DNA from: Caecitellus pseudoparvulus
Taxonomy: Eukaryota > Bigyra: Bicosoecida
NCBI GenBank assembly: GCA_965644315.1
Contig: CBFFRQ010000013.1
Coordinates: 682,001-746,000, forward strand
DNA: 64,000 nucleotides
Direction: 5' to 3'
Part shown: positions 22,114 to 31,071 of the stretch, in pieces
Layout: each line of letters begins with the position of its first letter
Numbering within the stretch: the stretch's first letter is position 1
Program-made: the position numbers and the translations under genes
Notes under the pieces: model-generated
Seen by the model: only the letters and a program-made list of their open reading frames with translations
What the model was told of the DNA's origin: nothing
Database searches by the model: none

Positions 22114-23397
22114 TCAGGAGACATTGTGCAGCCTCCCTGCGGGCCCGAGCGTGACTCGCTGGCGAGGACTGGGCGGTATCCAGCCTTGCGCCAAAGGCAG
22201 CTCTGCCTCACTCCTGCTCGGCATCTCCAGGCCATGTGTGTGAAGAAACTCCCTGAGGTGCTGCGTCGATGGAGATGGTGCTTGTTCTGCTGCAGCGTGT
22301 CGACGATGGGCGGGCCGCCTCGCTGCTCGAGCTGCTGAGGATGGCGCCTTCGCATGCTCAGAGGAGCAAGACCCCACCGGCGAGAGTGGTGGCAAGTTAG
22401 GATACGGAAAGGCTCTCTGTTGAGTGCTGGGTGCGCGTGGCACAGCGAGGCACCCCGCGGCTGCAAGCACCTTCCTCTCTGCGTGTGTCGTGACCGCCAT
22501 GGGCTGCATGGGGATCAGCGTTGACAAGGAGGACTTTGGAGCCACCAAGCGCGCGTCAGTACTCTCCGTTGGTGGTTGTTTAGCCAGCCAATGCAATCGT
22601 TGCAAGGTGGACTTGGTGGTATTCCCACCCCAGCTCGTGACACTTGACACTTGAGGAGCGGCGTCGGCCCCTGCCTCAGACGTGTAAGCCCACAGCGTGG
22701 ACACCATGCTGCGAACCGGCGACACAGGAATGGGGCGGGCCGATTTGGCTCCGGGACTTGAAGTGGAGACGTCAGGGGGCGAGGGGGTCGAACCGCGTGC
22801 CTCCCGAGCGAGATTGCGCACCCTCGGGTTTGTTGGGTACAAGACCCTCCAATCAGTGTCACGGGGGAAGACGCGGGATCCCTTCGGATGTGGTGACGTC
22901 CAGTCTCTGGGTTGGTGGCGGCGCGGGATCTTGAGCAGGCGCTGTCGGGGTGGTGTGTCTGCAAACCAAGTGGTGCGGCTGCCGCTGAGAGAGCTTGCAC
23001 GTCGCTCCAGGCCCATAGACAACAGCGGGGAAGTGCGCATAAGGAAGTGGTCCCGATGTAGGGGAGGAGCCCCCGAAATATTGTACAGCACTTGGCAGCT
23101 GGCTTCAGGGGGAAGAGTCGTGGCAGTGTGCGGTTGCAGCGGACTGCCACGGCGTTTGCCTTGCATGGACACTGGCCGCATGTTGCGCACAGTCCAGTCT
23201 ACGGCGTACAGGGCATCGGTGGAGGCTTGAGGCAGCACCTTGCTAGAACCAAAAGGGTTCCTGCCCGAAACCTTGGGCATGGCCTCCTCCCGCTTTGCAG
23301 TTCGCGTGGAGCGGCGATCGTGCGGAAACTGGTCAGAACCGCATGTGACTCCCGAACGCCTGGAGCCTACTGAGCTCCAATATTCAAAAGAACTCAT
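22114..23397 (-). CDS. Hypothetical basic Ser/Pro/Arg-rich protein
   Basis: An open frame of 427 codons from the first sensible ATG (MSSFEYWSSVG) at 23397. I recognise no domain. The composition is Ser, Pro, Arg and Ala, with scattered SP and TP dipeptides that suggest intrinsic disorder and possible phosphorylation. The only more ordered-looking stretch is around ALYAVDWTVRNMRPV. The frame runs antisense to nothing else convincing and its stop abuts the ataxin-3 stop, as other real gene pairs do here, which favours a real gene. GC-rich DNA can keep spurious frames open, so confidence is moderate. Confidence 0.5.
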   Translation of the reverse strand: MSSFEYWSSVGSRRSGVTCGSDQFPHDRRSTRTAKREEAMPKVSGRNPFGSSKVLPQASTDALYAVDWTVRNMRPVSMQGKRRGSPLQPHTATTLPPEASCQVLYNISGAPPLHRDHFLMRTSPLLSMGLERRASSLSGSRTTWFADTPPRQRLLKIPRRHQPRDWTSPHPKGSRVFPRDTDWRVLYPTNPRVRNLAREARGSTPSPPDVSTSSPGAKSARPIPVSPVRSMVSTLWAYTSEAGADAAPQVSSVTSWGGNTTKSTLQRLHWLAKQPPTESTDARLVAPKSSLSTLIPMQPMAVTTHAERKVLAAAGCLAVPRAPSTQQRAFPYPNLPPLSPVGSCSSEHAKAPSSAARAARRPAHRRHAAAEQAPSPSTQHLREFLHTHGLEMPSRSEAELPLAQGWIPPSPRQRVTLGPAGRLHNVS

Positions 23398-23628
23398 CCC
23401 TTTTGTTACTGAAACGTATGCGAGGGCAAGGTGTAGGCTTGACTGTGGCCGTGGAGCCCTCAGGAACCAGCGGGCGTGTGTGCTTGTGTCCTTGGCAAGC
23501 GCGGCCGCCAGGCGTGAATGCGGTGCCGCACACGGTTCAAGAGAACAAAGCACGGATCTTCATAAGCAACTTGTAGGTGACATGCAGAATTTCTGCCCAA
23601 CGACTGCTTGTCCGGTGAAGATGCCGGG

Positions 23629-24152
23629 TCATGGACGGAAAGTAGGCGCCGGAGGCTGCTCTTCTGCGCGGACTGGGCTCGCAGCTTGCGACCCAGAAAC
23701 AGCCACCCCAGTGCACGAAACGTCAGAGGTGTCATCAAGCTCTTCACCCCACTCCATGTCGTCCTCCTCTGCGCTACCCCCCGCGGCGGCTGCCAACGCT
23801 GCCCACTTCTGCTGCAGGGCAGGCGACTGTGGCCCGCCCGCGTCGATTGCGGCCCCCTCTGATGCTGGCTCAGCAACAGCCTTAGCTGCTTTTTGGACAT
23901 TGCGTTCGGGGATGGGGTTGGGTTTGGACGCCACCGTGCCGGGTGCGTCGACGGAGCTGGTGCTGGGGCCTGCAGAGCCCTCATCACCTTCCACGCGAAC
24001 CTGCGCAGGACGAGGTATGCCAATTGCAGCGATGACAACGGCAGGCTGGGCACACCCTGCTGACAGGAAGTCAAACATACCCCAGCCAAAGTGTCGACAA
24101 ACTCGCCGAGGTCTTTTTGCACAGTGGAGAGGGCCGAGGCAAACCAGGCCAT
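23629..24152 (-). CDS. Small acidic-tailed protein, N-terminus like BSD-domain proteins
   Basis: Two exons, 24152-24081 and 24000-23629, with an 80-nt gtatgt...cag intron in phase 0, give 147 aa. The first exon, MAWFASALSTVQKDLGEFVD, is an amphipathic helix resembling the start of BSDC1-like proteins (an aromatic patch then a V-x-KDL-x-EF run), but no BSD domain follows. The rest is low-complexity Ala/Pro/Ser-rich with EEDDMEWGEELDD near the end, an acidic patch also seen in such proteins. The ATG lies only 10 nt below a GCGGAAATTGG element, supporting this start. Function unknown; the BSD relation is a weak inference. Confidence 0.55.
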
Positions 24153-24162
24153 GACGATACAG

Positions 24163-24173
24163 CCAATTTCCGC
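24163..24173 (-). promoter_or_regulatory. GCGGAAATTGG element directly upstream of small acidic protein gene
   Basis: GCGGAAATTGG on the minus strand ends 10 nt before the ATG at 24152. It also lies in the divergent spacer with the CWC16-family gene, but its orientation matches the minus gene. Confidence 0.5.
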
Positions 24174-24293
24174 AAGCCTGCCACTGCGGTTGTGCGGCCA
24201 CAAACGAGACCCTACCGGATCGACGTGTAACAAGAAGGGTCCAACGCATGTAAAGTTTAATCTTTATTTTGTTGCGAGGTAGTATTTGTCGCC

Positions 24294-25307
24294 ATGTCCG
24301 CGCTGCAGGCCACGCAGGCTGATGGCTTCTACTACCCACCGGGGTGGGACCCAAGCAAGGGCTCTTTGGACAAGTACCACGGGTCTCACGGCAAGTTTGG
24401 GGCACGAAAGAAGAAGGAGCACCTGGGCATTCTTGTTGTGCGCATCGAACTCCCCCACCATGCCTGGTGCCTGGGCTGCGGAAGGCACCTAGGCCGTGGC
24501 GTCAGATTCAACGCGGAGAAGCAGCGGGTGGGCCAGTACCACTCCACGCCCATCCTGGAGTTCAGGTTCACATGCCCTTCCTGCTCTCATGCCTGTGCCA
24601 TGAGAACAGATCCTGAAAAACGGGGGTACAAGGCCCACGCCGGTATTCGGTGGCAAGCACGGGAGCGCGAGGCTCAAGAGGGAGACGTGGGCATCGCCTC
24701 AGCCGACGACAAGCTCGCCCTGGCCTCCGACCCGCTCCTGGCCCTGGAACACGCCACTCGGGATGAACGGGAGGCAGCTGCACGGGGAGAGGCCCTGGAG
24801 CGCCTGATCGAAGTGCAGGCCCGAGGGAAGGACGACTACGCAGGCAACGCCGCTCTTCGAGCACGCATGCGGCCCCGGCGTGCCCAAGCCAAGAAAGCGC
24901 TGGCAGAAGGCAAGGCCCGTGGCATGGCGGTGCCTCTACTCCCTCTAGAGGACAGCGATACACAGGCAGCCATCGCTGCCCTCAGCACACGCCAGTTGCC
25001 GCCGCCGCCTTCGGCGCTGGCCGAAGGCAGTGTACCAGCTGATACGTCGACACAGCACGCAGCAAGAGGCGAGCGGCCTCGACCAGTGGTGCGGGTCGTG
25101 TTGCGCCGTCGAGGCACACGGCGTCAACGAGCCCAGGGTGGGGCGGTTGCATTGCAAGAGGCCAAGCGTCCCCGGGTGGGCCTCGTGGAGTACTCCAGCT
25201 CCGACAGCGAAGTGAGTCAGGCAGGGAGGGGAGGGGTGCTAGAAGAGCAACCAGGAGATGCCCAGCAGCATGAAGAAGGGCGGAGCGTGGAGGCAGAGGT
25301 TTCCTGA
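24294..25307 (+). CDS. CWC16/CCDC130-type splicing factor
   Basis: Member of the CWC16 (YJU2/CCDC130) family of spliceosome-associated proteins. A single exon of 337 aa. The conserved core is at the N-terminus: FYYPPGWDP, then WCLGCGRHLGRGVRFNAEKQ, HSTPILEFRFTCPSC and MRTDPEKRGY. The four Cys of the two CxxC pairs, which bind zinc in the family, are present. The start MSALQATQADGFYYPPGWDP is the usual form for the CCDC130 branch. The C-terminal half is Arg/Ala-rich and disordered. The last 23 codons overlap antisense with the final exon of the membrane-protein gene on the other strand; an alternative 3' exon cannot be excluded. Confidence 0.88.
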   Translation: MSALQATQADGFYYPPGWDPSKGSLDKYHGSHGKFGARKKKEHLGILVVRIELPHHAWCLGCGRHLGRGVRFNAEKQRVGQYHSTPILEFRFTCPSCSHACAMRTDPEKRGYKAHAGIRWQAREREAQEGDVGIASADDKLALASDPLLALEHATRDEREAAARGEALERLIEVQARGKDDYAGNAALRARMRPRRAQAKKALAEGKARGMAVPLLPLEDSDTQAAIAALSTRQLPPPPSALAEGSVPADTSTQHAARGERPRPVVRVVLRRRGTRRQRAQGGAVALQEAKRPRVGLVEYSSSDSEVSQAGRGGVLEEQPGDAQQHEEGRSVEAEVS

Positions 25308-26286
25308 ACAAGGTGTGACAGGGGGGGGGGGGTGCAAAAGCAAGCGGGGCAGGGCGTAGATGAAGCCGGGGTCAGCTCACCCGTGAGGAAGATCCAGGGG
25401 ATGAGGACGTATGCGGGAGAATCGTTGAACTGGTGCATGAAAGGCACTTTCACATCCCTCCAAAATCCGTGGGCAAGATTCAAGTTCTTGTCTGCGCAAG
25501 GGTGGCGGCTCAAGCGACGAGCGTGTGTTTGCCGGGCGCCTGGAACCACGTGGCCTGGCAGAAAAGGCACGCACAGATGATGTTCAGGCGCTGCCCTGGC
25601 AACTCTAGTGCCAGCCAACGGTATGTGAAGGCTCTGCACCAGCAAATTAGCACGAAGGTGAGGGCCCCCGACACCAGGGCCGCATGCGGCGTGAATCCCC
25701 CAGCACCAGAGCCCAGCGCTGAGAGGGCAAGGGGCATGAACCACAAGTGATGCCAGGTAGTCAAGAACCTCACCCACGTGCGCTGCTCGGGGTCATTCAG
25801 GTACCCAGACACACCAACCGGCCAGCCCCACCTGCCAGACACCATCCAACCGACGGTATCCACGTACCAGCACAGCTGGTCCAGGGACACCGCCAGCACC
25901 GCGCCGGACACCGCGACAGGCAAGTCCAGCACCATGCCACACGCGGCCAGCAACATGCTGACATTGCAAGCCCACAGGAGTTCGTAAGCGGGGTCTGTGC
26001 CCCGCTCAGTCATGCGAGCTGAGATGATGGCGACGGTGTACAGGACGAGGAAGGCAGCGACGCCATCAAACCCCGAGATTGGCGCCCTCGGCGTGCTGGA
26101 GTCCATCCAAGCCTGCACTTGGACTGACACTGCCAAGGCGACAGCGAGGGCCAAGGCGGTGCCAGGAAGAGCGACCAGCACTGGCCTCCAGTATACCGCT
26201 CGGTCCCAGCCTTGCAGTGGAATAAGCTCTGTGGATGGCGGAATTTGGTGCTTGTCTTGCATCCGAACGATGCGTAGGCCCCCCAT
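25239..26286 (-). CDS. Multi-pass membrane protein, conserved uncharacterised type
   Basis: Three exons, 26286-25575, 25491-25381 and 25303-25239 (introns 83 and 77 nt), give 295 aa with roughly seven to eight hydrophobic segments. Distinctive polar/aromatic motifs inside or beside helices are ELLWACNVSMLL, DQLCWYVDTVGW, GYLNDPEQRTWVRF and TWHHLWFMPLAL. The last exon completes a helix, NLCLHAPPFFMLLGISWLLF, at the C-terminus, which strongly supports the splicing. I recall similar uncharacterised bacterial membrane proteins with an LW-C-N/D-V and a W-V-D-T/F block but can name no function. The final exon's start is preceded by a 12-C tract (12 G on +). The 3' end overlaps the CWC16-family gene antisense. 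Confidence 0.7.
25321..25332. repeat. 12-nt G homopolymer
   Basis: A run of 12 G on the plus strand; in the membrane-protein gene it is part of the pyrimidine-rich stretch of the last intron. Confidence 0.9.
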
Positions 26287-26394
26287 GCTGGCATTCAAAG
26301 TAGATTTCACCAGGACGAAAGACAAAATGGATTCAAGAGCAGCTATTGGCTGCTTTGAAGTCGTCTTGGGAGATTTTTTTAGTGTGTGGGTGGG

Positions 26395-27294
26395 TCAAAT
26401 CTGCAACGAGCGAGGGGCGCCCCTGCTGTCACTGCCCACGATGCCAAGCACCACAGGCGTTCCGGGATGGGCGATGTGCAGAGCACTGGGTGGTGCACTC
26501 AAGGATGTCGTTACCATGCCTCCACTGTGGGGGGAGGCCAGAGACGCCACCCCCCGCCTCGTTTCGGAGCTGGCTGAGGAGAAGCTACCGCTGCCCGTGG
26601 GGGGCAGGCCTCTTGCCTCGGAAGCCCCACTGTGAGAGAGGGCGGAGGGCAGCTGGGGCAAATTCAACTGAGGGGGGCCGCTCCCCACTGAAGCCCCGGA
26701 CCGTGGGCTGCTGCGGGCAAGACTCAATGCACCAGTGGCAGAAGATGCCGTTGCGCCGCGAGCCCGCCCACACGCGGCCGTGGGCATCGTTGATGACTCG
26801 GCTGGCGATTCGGGAGCGGAAACTTCTTCTTGGGGTGGCACCTGGAGCCCTACTTCTGCTGCTGCTACTGCTGCTGCTGCTGCTGGCTGGGCAGCAGAGG
26901 GGGCAGGCCGCTTCGCTGCCGTCGCGTGCCCCGCAGCGCCCAGCGTTGGAGATGTCAGGCCGACGTAGAAACCCCATCCATCAGTGGAAGCTGACCCGCC
27001 ACTGGATCGGCCTGTGCTCTTTGTACGCGCCTTGGACAGCAGCTTGGCGGCGTTGAAGCCAGCCGCGCGGGTGTGGCTGGCCTGCCCTTCGGCGTTGGCT
27101 GGGGGCACAAGCGCAGCCACTGGGGGCACGTCTGCCTCCGTCGTGCCTTCCTCCCCTTCCTCCAGCACATACAGCAGGACACCTAGCGCTGTGCCGGCTG
27201 CAAGTGTGGCAGCCTCCAGGGGTTGCTTGGCCACCCACTTTGCGGCTTCGCTTCCGAGGGCACGCAGTTCACGCCCTGACGGCCAGAAAGACAT
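26395..27294 (-). CDS. Hypothetical one-TM Ala/Ser-rich protein
   Basis: An open frame of 299 codons from ATG 27294 (MSFWPSGRELRALGSEA). Residues about 28-45 (LEAATLAAGTALGVLLYVLE) form one predicted membrane helix; the remainder is Ala/Ser/Gly/Pro-rich and low in complexity, including an Ala tract encoded by a trinucleotide repeat. No family is recognised. Its N-terminal third looks genuinely protein-like; the 3' part could be an over-extended frame or contain an intron. The gene is head-to-head with APEX2 across 412 nt. Confidence 0.45.
   Translation of the reverse strand: MSFWPSGRELRALGSEAAKWVAKQPLEAATLAAGTALGVLLYVLEEGEEGTTEADVPPVAALVPPANAEGQASHTRAAGFNAAKLLSKARTKSTGRSSGGSASTDGWGFYVGLTSPTLGAAGHATAAKRPAPSAAQPAAAAAVAAAEVGLQVPPQEEVSAPESPAESSTMPTAACGRARGATASSATGALSLARSSPRSGASVGSGPPQLNLPQLPSALSHSGASEARGLPPTGSGSFSSASSETRRGVASLASPHSGGMVTTSLSAPPSALHIAHPGTPVVLGIVGSDSRGAPRSLQI
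26853..26884. repeat. CTG trinucleotide repeat
   Basis: An imperfect (CTG)n run, interrupted by CTA, encoding an Ala tract on the minus strand in the hypothetical one-TM protein. Confidence 0.8.
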
Positions 27295-27706
27295 GACAAG
27301 AGGATCGGAAACCACTCCTGGTGTGCAAATCTGGATTCCCTTGCTGCCTTTGCCTCTGCAGGCTTGCTCCTTTCTGGCGCTTGCGCGGGTGGCACTCGCC
27401 ACGCCCGGCTGCGGAACTTGACGTCCCCAACTGGTGTTGAGCCAACACCACCGGAGTTGCACCTCAATTGAGGCTCACTGCAACATCACATTCATCATAG
27501 CAATCCCCACGTTGAATTGTATGTGGTGCGTGCATTTGATTTTGACCTGCCATCTTTAAGTCTAGACCGCTGCTTGTCTTGTTGCGAGGACAGGCGCAAG
27601 CCGCCCTGGCGCACGCAGCTGTGCCATGCTGCAGCTGTCTGGACGACGACTGAGATTGATGGGGCAGTAGCTAGTTGCCCTTTGCATTTTCCTCGCTCCA
27701 GCAACC
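27295..27706. other. Divergent spacer upstream of APEX2
   Basis: 412 nt between divergent starts, locally AT-richer around 27470-27560. No gene or known element is seen. Confidence 0.5.
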
Positions 27707-29734
27707 ATGGCAGCTGCTGCCCGTGTCGACACCGCTGCTACCGGCGCCCGGCGCCCACTGAGGGTGGTATCGTGGAACGTGGGCATGTCTGGTTGGAAGT
27801 GCGTTAGCCACCTCAGGACACTGCAGGTCCGATAGACGAACCTGTCATTCAAATCCTGCCTCCATCCTCATCGCAGGAACACCAGCGCCAAGGTGGGGGG
27901 CGTGCAGGCAGTCCTGCACACACTCCGCGCAGACGTGTTGGCGCTGCAGGAGACAAAGTGTGAAGCAGCGGAGCTCTCACATGAACTTGCAACTGTGCCT
28001 GGATATCAGTCTTACTGGTCGTTCAATCGCAAGGCCTCTCACAGGAACTACTCCGGAGTGGCGTTGTACGTTCGCCACGAGTTAACTCCACACGCAGTCG
28101 AGGAGGGACTGGCAGCCTCCACCCCAACAGCAAAGGCACATGATCACCCCACAAAGACTTGCAGCCCGAGTGTAGACGTAGCAACTTGGCTTTCGGCACA
28201 TGGACCCGGTCCGTCTGCGCGGGAAGTGGACCAAGAAGGGGTGCGCTCCAACCTGACCCCGCACCTTTGCAAGCCGTACACCGCCCCATCCCCCGCCCCC
28301 CTCCCTGCCGCAGCGCTGCCTCATCGCTGACTTTGGTGCATTTGTGCTTTTCAATGTGTACTGCCCTGCCCATGGTGACAGTGTTCGAAGGCTCACCTTC
28401 AAGCAAGCCTTCCATCAGGCTCTTGCCTGCCGGCTGCATGCCATGTTGGAGGCTGGACGGTGCGTGATGCAAGTGCACGGGGGCCACGCCCGCATGAGAG
28501 CTGACGCGGCAACGCACACCGCAGGAAAGTCGTGGTTGTGGGGGACTTGAACGTGACCTACGCAGACATGGACAGGGGCGATACGGATGGGAGCAGTAAA
28601 TCATCGAGTGGACCACAGTCACCCCTCGCATTTGACTGGGGCTGGTTCCGCCGCTGGATGTCGACGCTGCTCAGCCCAGGCTTCGAGCGCTTGAGTTTGA
28701 GCCAGCTGGCCCTGCCTCCAGATGTCGACCTGGCTTCGCTGCCTGCCCAAACACAGGGTGCATGTTTTGTCGATGCGTTGCGGCATCAACACCCTGAGCG
28801 ACAGGGCGCATTCACTTGGTGGAGCACTGTGACGGCGGCCCGCCTGACAAACTTTGGCAGGCGCCTGGACTACACGCTGGTGAGCTCCACACTGCTGCCT
28901 TTTCTGCAAGACGCAGACATCCAGCAGGATGTGCAGGGCAGTGACCACTGCCCTGTGTGGGTGCAGCTGGCGTTGTGTGGGGATGCCAAACCAGGCCCGC
29001 CATGGATTGCCCTCCCGCCCTCCGAGGCCAGCAGTGCCAGAGTGGATGCGAGGGGCGCAATGCGAGAAGCTAGGAGTGGGGATGAGTGCACACTACCAGA
29101 TCAGCGAGAAGGCAGTGCCTTTGTGCCTCCGGACACCTCCGAAAGTCACTGGGACCCGCAATGGCCAGTGCCGTCTCTTGCTCAGGCTCCCTGCCCCACC
29201 CCTGCCTTGGAAGCCAGCAAGCTGCCACAGCTAGCCACGGTGCAAGCCAGCATTGCCACGTTCTTCAAGGCACGCAAAGCCGACAGTGATGACGAAGTGC
29301 ACCTGGTAGAGCAGCCGATGAAGTCGTCAAGCGTGAGGAAGCGGCGGAGAGGCCCCGCGACATTGCATGCATTCTTCTCGGGCAGCAGGGCAAAGCAGGC
29401 GCGCGGCACCCCTGCTGCATCCTTGGCCCCGCCTAGAGTTGTGGCAGCGCCCCCGTCTCGCCCCCAGCCGGCGCGGGGGGGCAGCTCTGCTGGAGCCAGC
29501 TGGGCGCAGCTGCTTCGTGGACCCCTTCCTCCTCCAAAGTGCAAGCACGGCGAGGCGGCGATTCAGCGGACGGTGGTGAAGGCAGGGCCCCGGCATGGCG
29601 CCAGGTTCTATGTTTGTGCCCGACCAGAAGGGCGGAAGGGGGATGCACACGCTCGCTGTGACTTCTTCATGTGGCACACAGCACATGTGGCAGCGGCGCG
29701 AAAGCCGCAGCCAGCCTCGCACCCATCAAGGTGA
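27707..29734 (+). CDS. APEX2: AP endonuclease 2
   Basis: Exonuclease III-family nuclease of base-excision repair and the PCNA/ATR damage response. Four exons, 27707-27798, 27877-28240, 28314-28459 and 28525-29734, with introns of 78, 73 and 65 nt, give 603 aa. Domain order: the endonuclease fold (RVVSWNVGMSGW; LALQETKCE with the metal-binding Glu; YSGVALYVR; VVVVGDLNVTY; GSDHCPVWVQ with the catalytic Asp-His), a linker with a PCNA-binding box (QASIATFFKAR, a perfect QxxIxxFF) and a second LHAFFSGSR, then the C-terminal GRF zinc finger (KCKHGEAAIQRTV...RFYVCARP...CDFFMW). Possession of PIP box and GRF finger separates it from APE1. Its stop overlaps the convergent gene by 9 nt. Confidence 0.94.
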
Positions 29735-30901
29735 CCAGTCCAGCACCTTGCGCGTCTGACCTGCCAGACGCTCCAGTGTCGCCTGGTTGGCCTCTTTCGC
29801 GGCAGGCGTGATGAGTGTGTCCACGGTGTGCAAGACACCTGCGTCAAGAGCTGCCCGGCGTCCGAGGGGGTGAGCGGCCAGCGTGGCCACAGCCCGCAGG
29901 GTATTTAACAGCAGAGATAGTTGCTGTCCACAGTCGCCATAAGCTTGCGCACTGCTCTGCAGCGCGTCCAGGAGTGGCTGGATGCCCTCATCCAACACAA
30001 CACGTTTGCCAGCATCGTCCACGACGGCATTCATCAAGGCACCAGCGGCCGCAGCACGGGCAGAGTCGCTGGGAACCAGCTCGCCACTAAGCGCGTGCAG
30101 CAGGAGGGGCAGTGCACCGGCTTCGATGAGTTGGCGCTTGCCGTCCTGTGGCACAGCCGCCCACATGAGCGTGCCGGCAGCTCCCCGCACAATGCAGGTG
30201 TCAACGGACTCGCTGCCCGACAGCTGTCCGGCGAGCAACTTGGTCACGACGGCAACACAGTCACCGTCCAAGGCTGCCAAGACTCCCTCTTGCCCATGTG
30301 CGTTGACGCACTTCACCAATGCCGCCAAAATAGTGCCTAGCAACGATGTGTCATGCTCAGCTGCCGCTCGAGCGACGAGGTGCGGTACGAAGCCAGCCTT
30401 CACCAGTCCAGTTGCCCCAGAAAACGTGCTGGCCACTCCCAGAATTGCTTCGTAAGCATGCCCACGCGTGCTTGCTGCGTCGTCTTTGCACAGAGCCTTC
30501 AAGGCACTCAGGATGCCTTCGTCCGTGGACACGGCCGGCGCGCCGCCAGCTCTGTCGCCGCAGAGCTTGTGAAGGCATCCCGAGACGAGGCCCCTGATGC
30601 TGCTTTCAGCATGGGCTGACTGCTCAGCGAGGGGTTTGAGGATGCCTGCAGCAAGGGCCTTGGCCACATTCATCGGCTGGGGCAGATGGGTCAGGCAAAT
30701 CTTCAGCGCCTTGGACACGACCACAGGGTCGGAGTGCAGCAGATACTTCTCCACCAAGACCGGGAACTGCTGCGCCTCAAAAGCCAGTGAAACACACTGC
30801 AGGTGGCGCTCCGGGGGGTCCTCTCTTGATTCATGCAGGTACAGCAGCACAGTGGGCTCGGGAGCTGCTGCTGAAGCAGGGTTGCTCGCTGCAGCGGCCA
30901 T
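29726..30901 (-). CDS. Armadillo-repeat protein, radial spoke RSP14-like
   Basis: Single exon, 391 aa, starting MAAAASN, 15 nt downstream of a GCGGAAATTG element. The protein is a solenoid of helical repeats. Its middle and end follow the pattern of radial spoke protein 14 (RSPH14/RTDR1): STRGHAYEAILGVASTFSGA, AAGTLMWAAVPQDGKRQLI, AAAGALMNAVVDDAGKR and an ending LAGQTRKVLDWSP against the family's ISVIEFKP-type end. If right, it is an axonemal radial-spoke component, which fits the presence of SSNA1 in the window. Another small armadillo protein (for example of the HspBP1 type) is the alternative. Confidence is moderate because the repeats themselves are generic. Confidence 0.6.
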   Translation of the reverse strand: MAAAASNPASAAAPEPTVLLYLHESREDPPERHLQCVSLAFEAQQFPVLVEKYLLHSDPVVVSKALKICLTHLPQPMNVAKALAAGILKPLAEQSAHAESSIRGLVSGCLHKLCGDRAGGAPAVSTDEGILSALKALCKDDAASTRGHAYEAILGVASTFSGATGLVKAGFVPHLVARAAAEHDTSLLGTILAALVKCVNAHGQEGVLAALDGDCVAVVTKLLAGQLSGSESVDTCIVRGAAGTLMWAAVPQDGKRQLIEAGALPLLLHALSGELVPSDSARAAAAGALMNAVVDDAGKRVVLDEGIQPLLDALQSSAQAYGDCGQQLSLLLNTLRAVATLAAHPLGRRAALDAGVLHTVDTLITPAAKEANQATLERLAGQTRKVLDWSP

Positions 30902-30916
30902 CGCAAAAACGCCGTT

Positions 30917-30926
30917 CAATTTCCGC
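30917..30926 (-). promoter_or_regulatory. GCGGAAATTG element upstream of RSP14-like gene
   Basis: GCGGAAATTG on the minus strand, in gene sense, 15 nt before the ATG at 30901. Confidence 0.45.
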
Positions 30927-31071
30927 GCCTGACTGCAACAGCTGCCTATGATTGGGCGTGTGGGCTCCTTGTGCTTCACGCAGCACAAGTGGGAATCGAC
31001 GTGAACAGTCTCTCGAGCAGTGATGCAGGCCCTGGGTGCAAGAATGTGGTGCATTGGTGCCACTGCACTTG

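Noticed and set aside
22780-22805. tRNA B-box-like GGTCGAACC string
   Set aside because: The flanking bases do not form a T-arm stem and no acceptor stem or A-box is present at the right distance; it also lies in an open frame.
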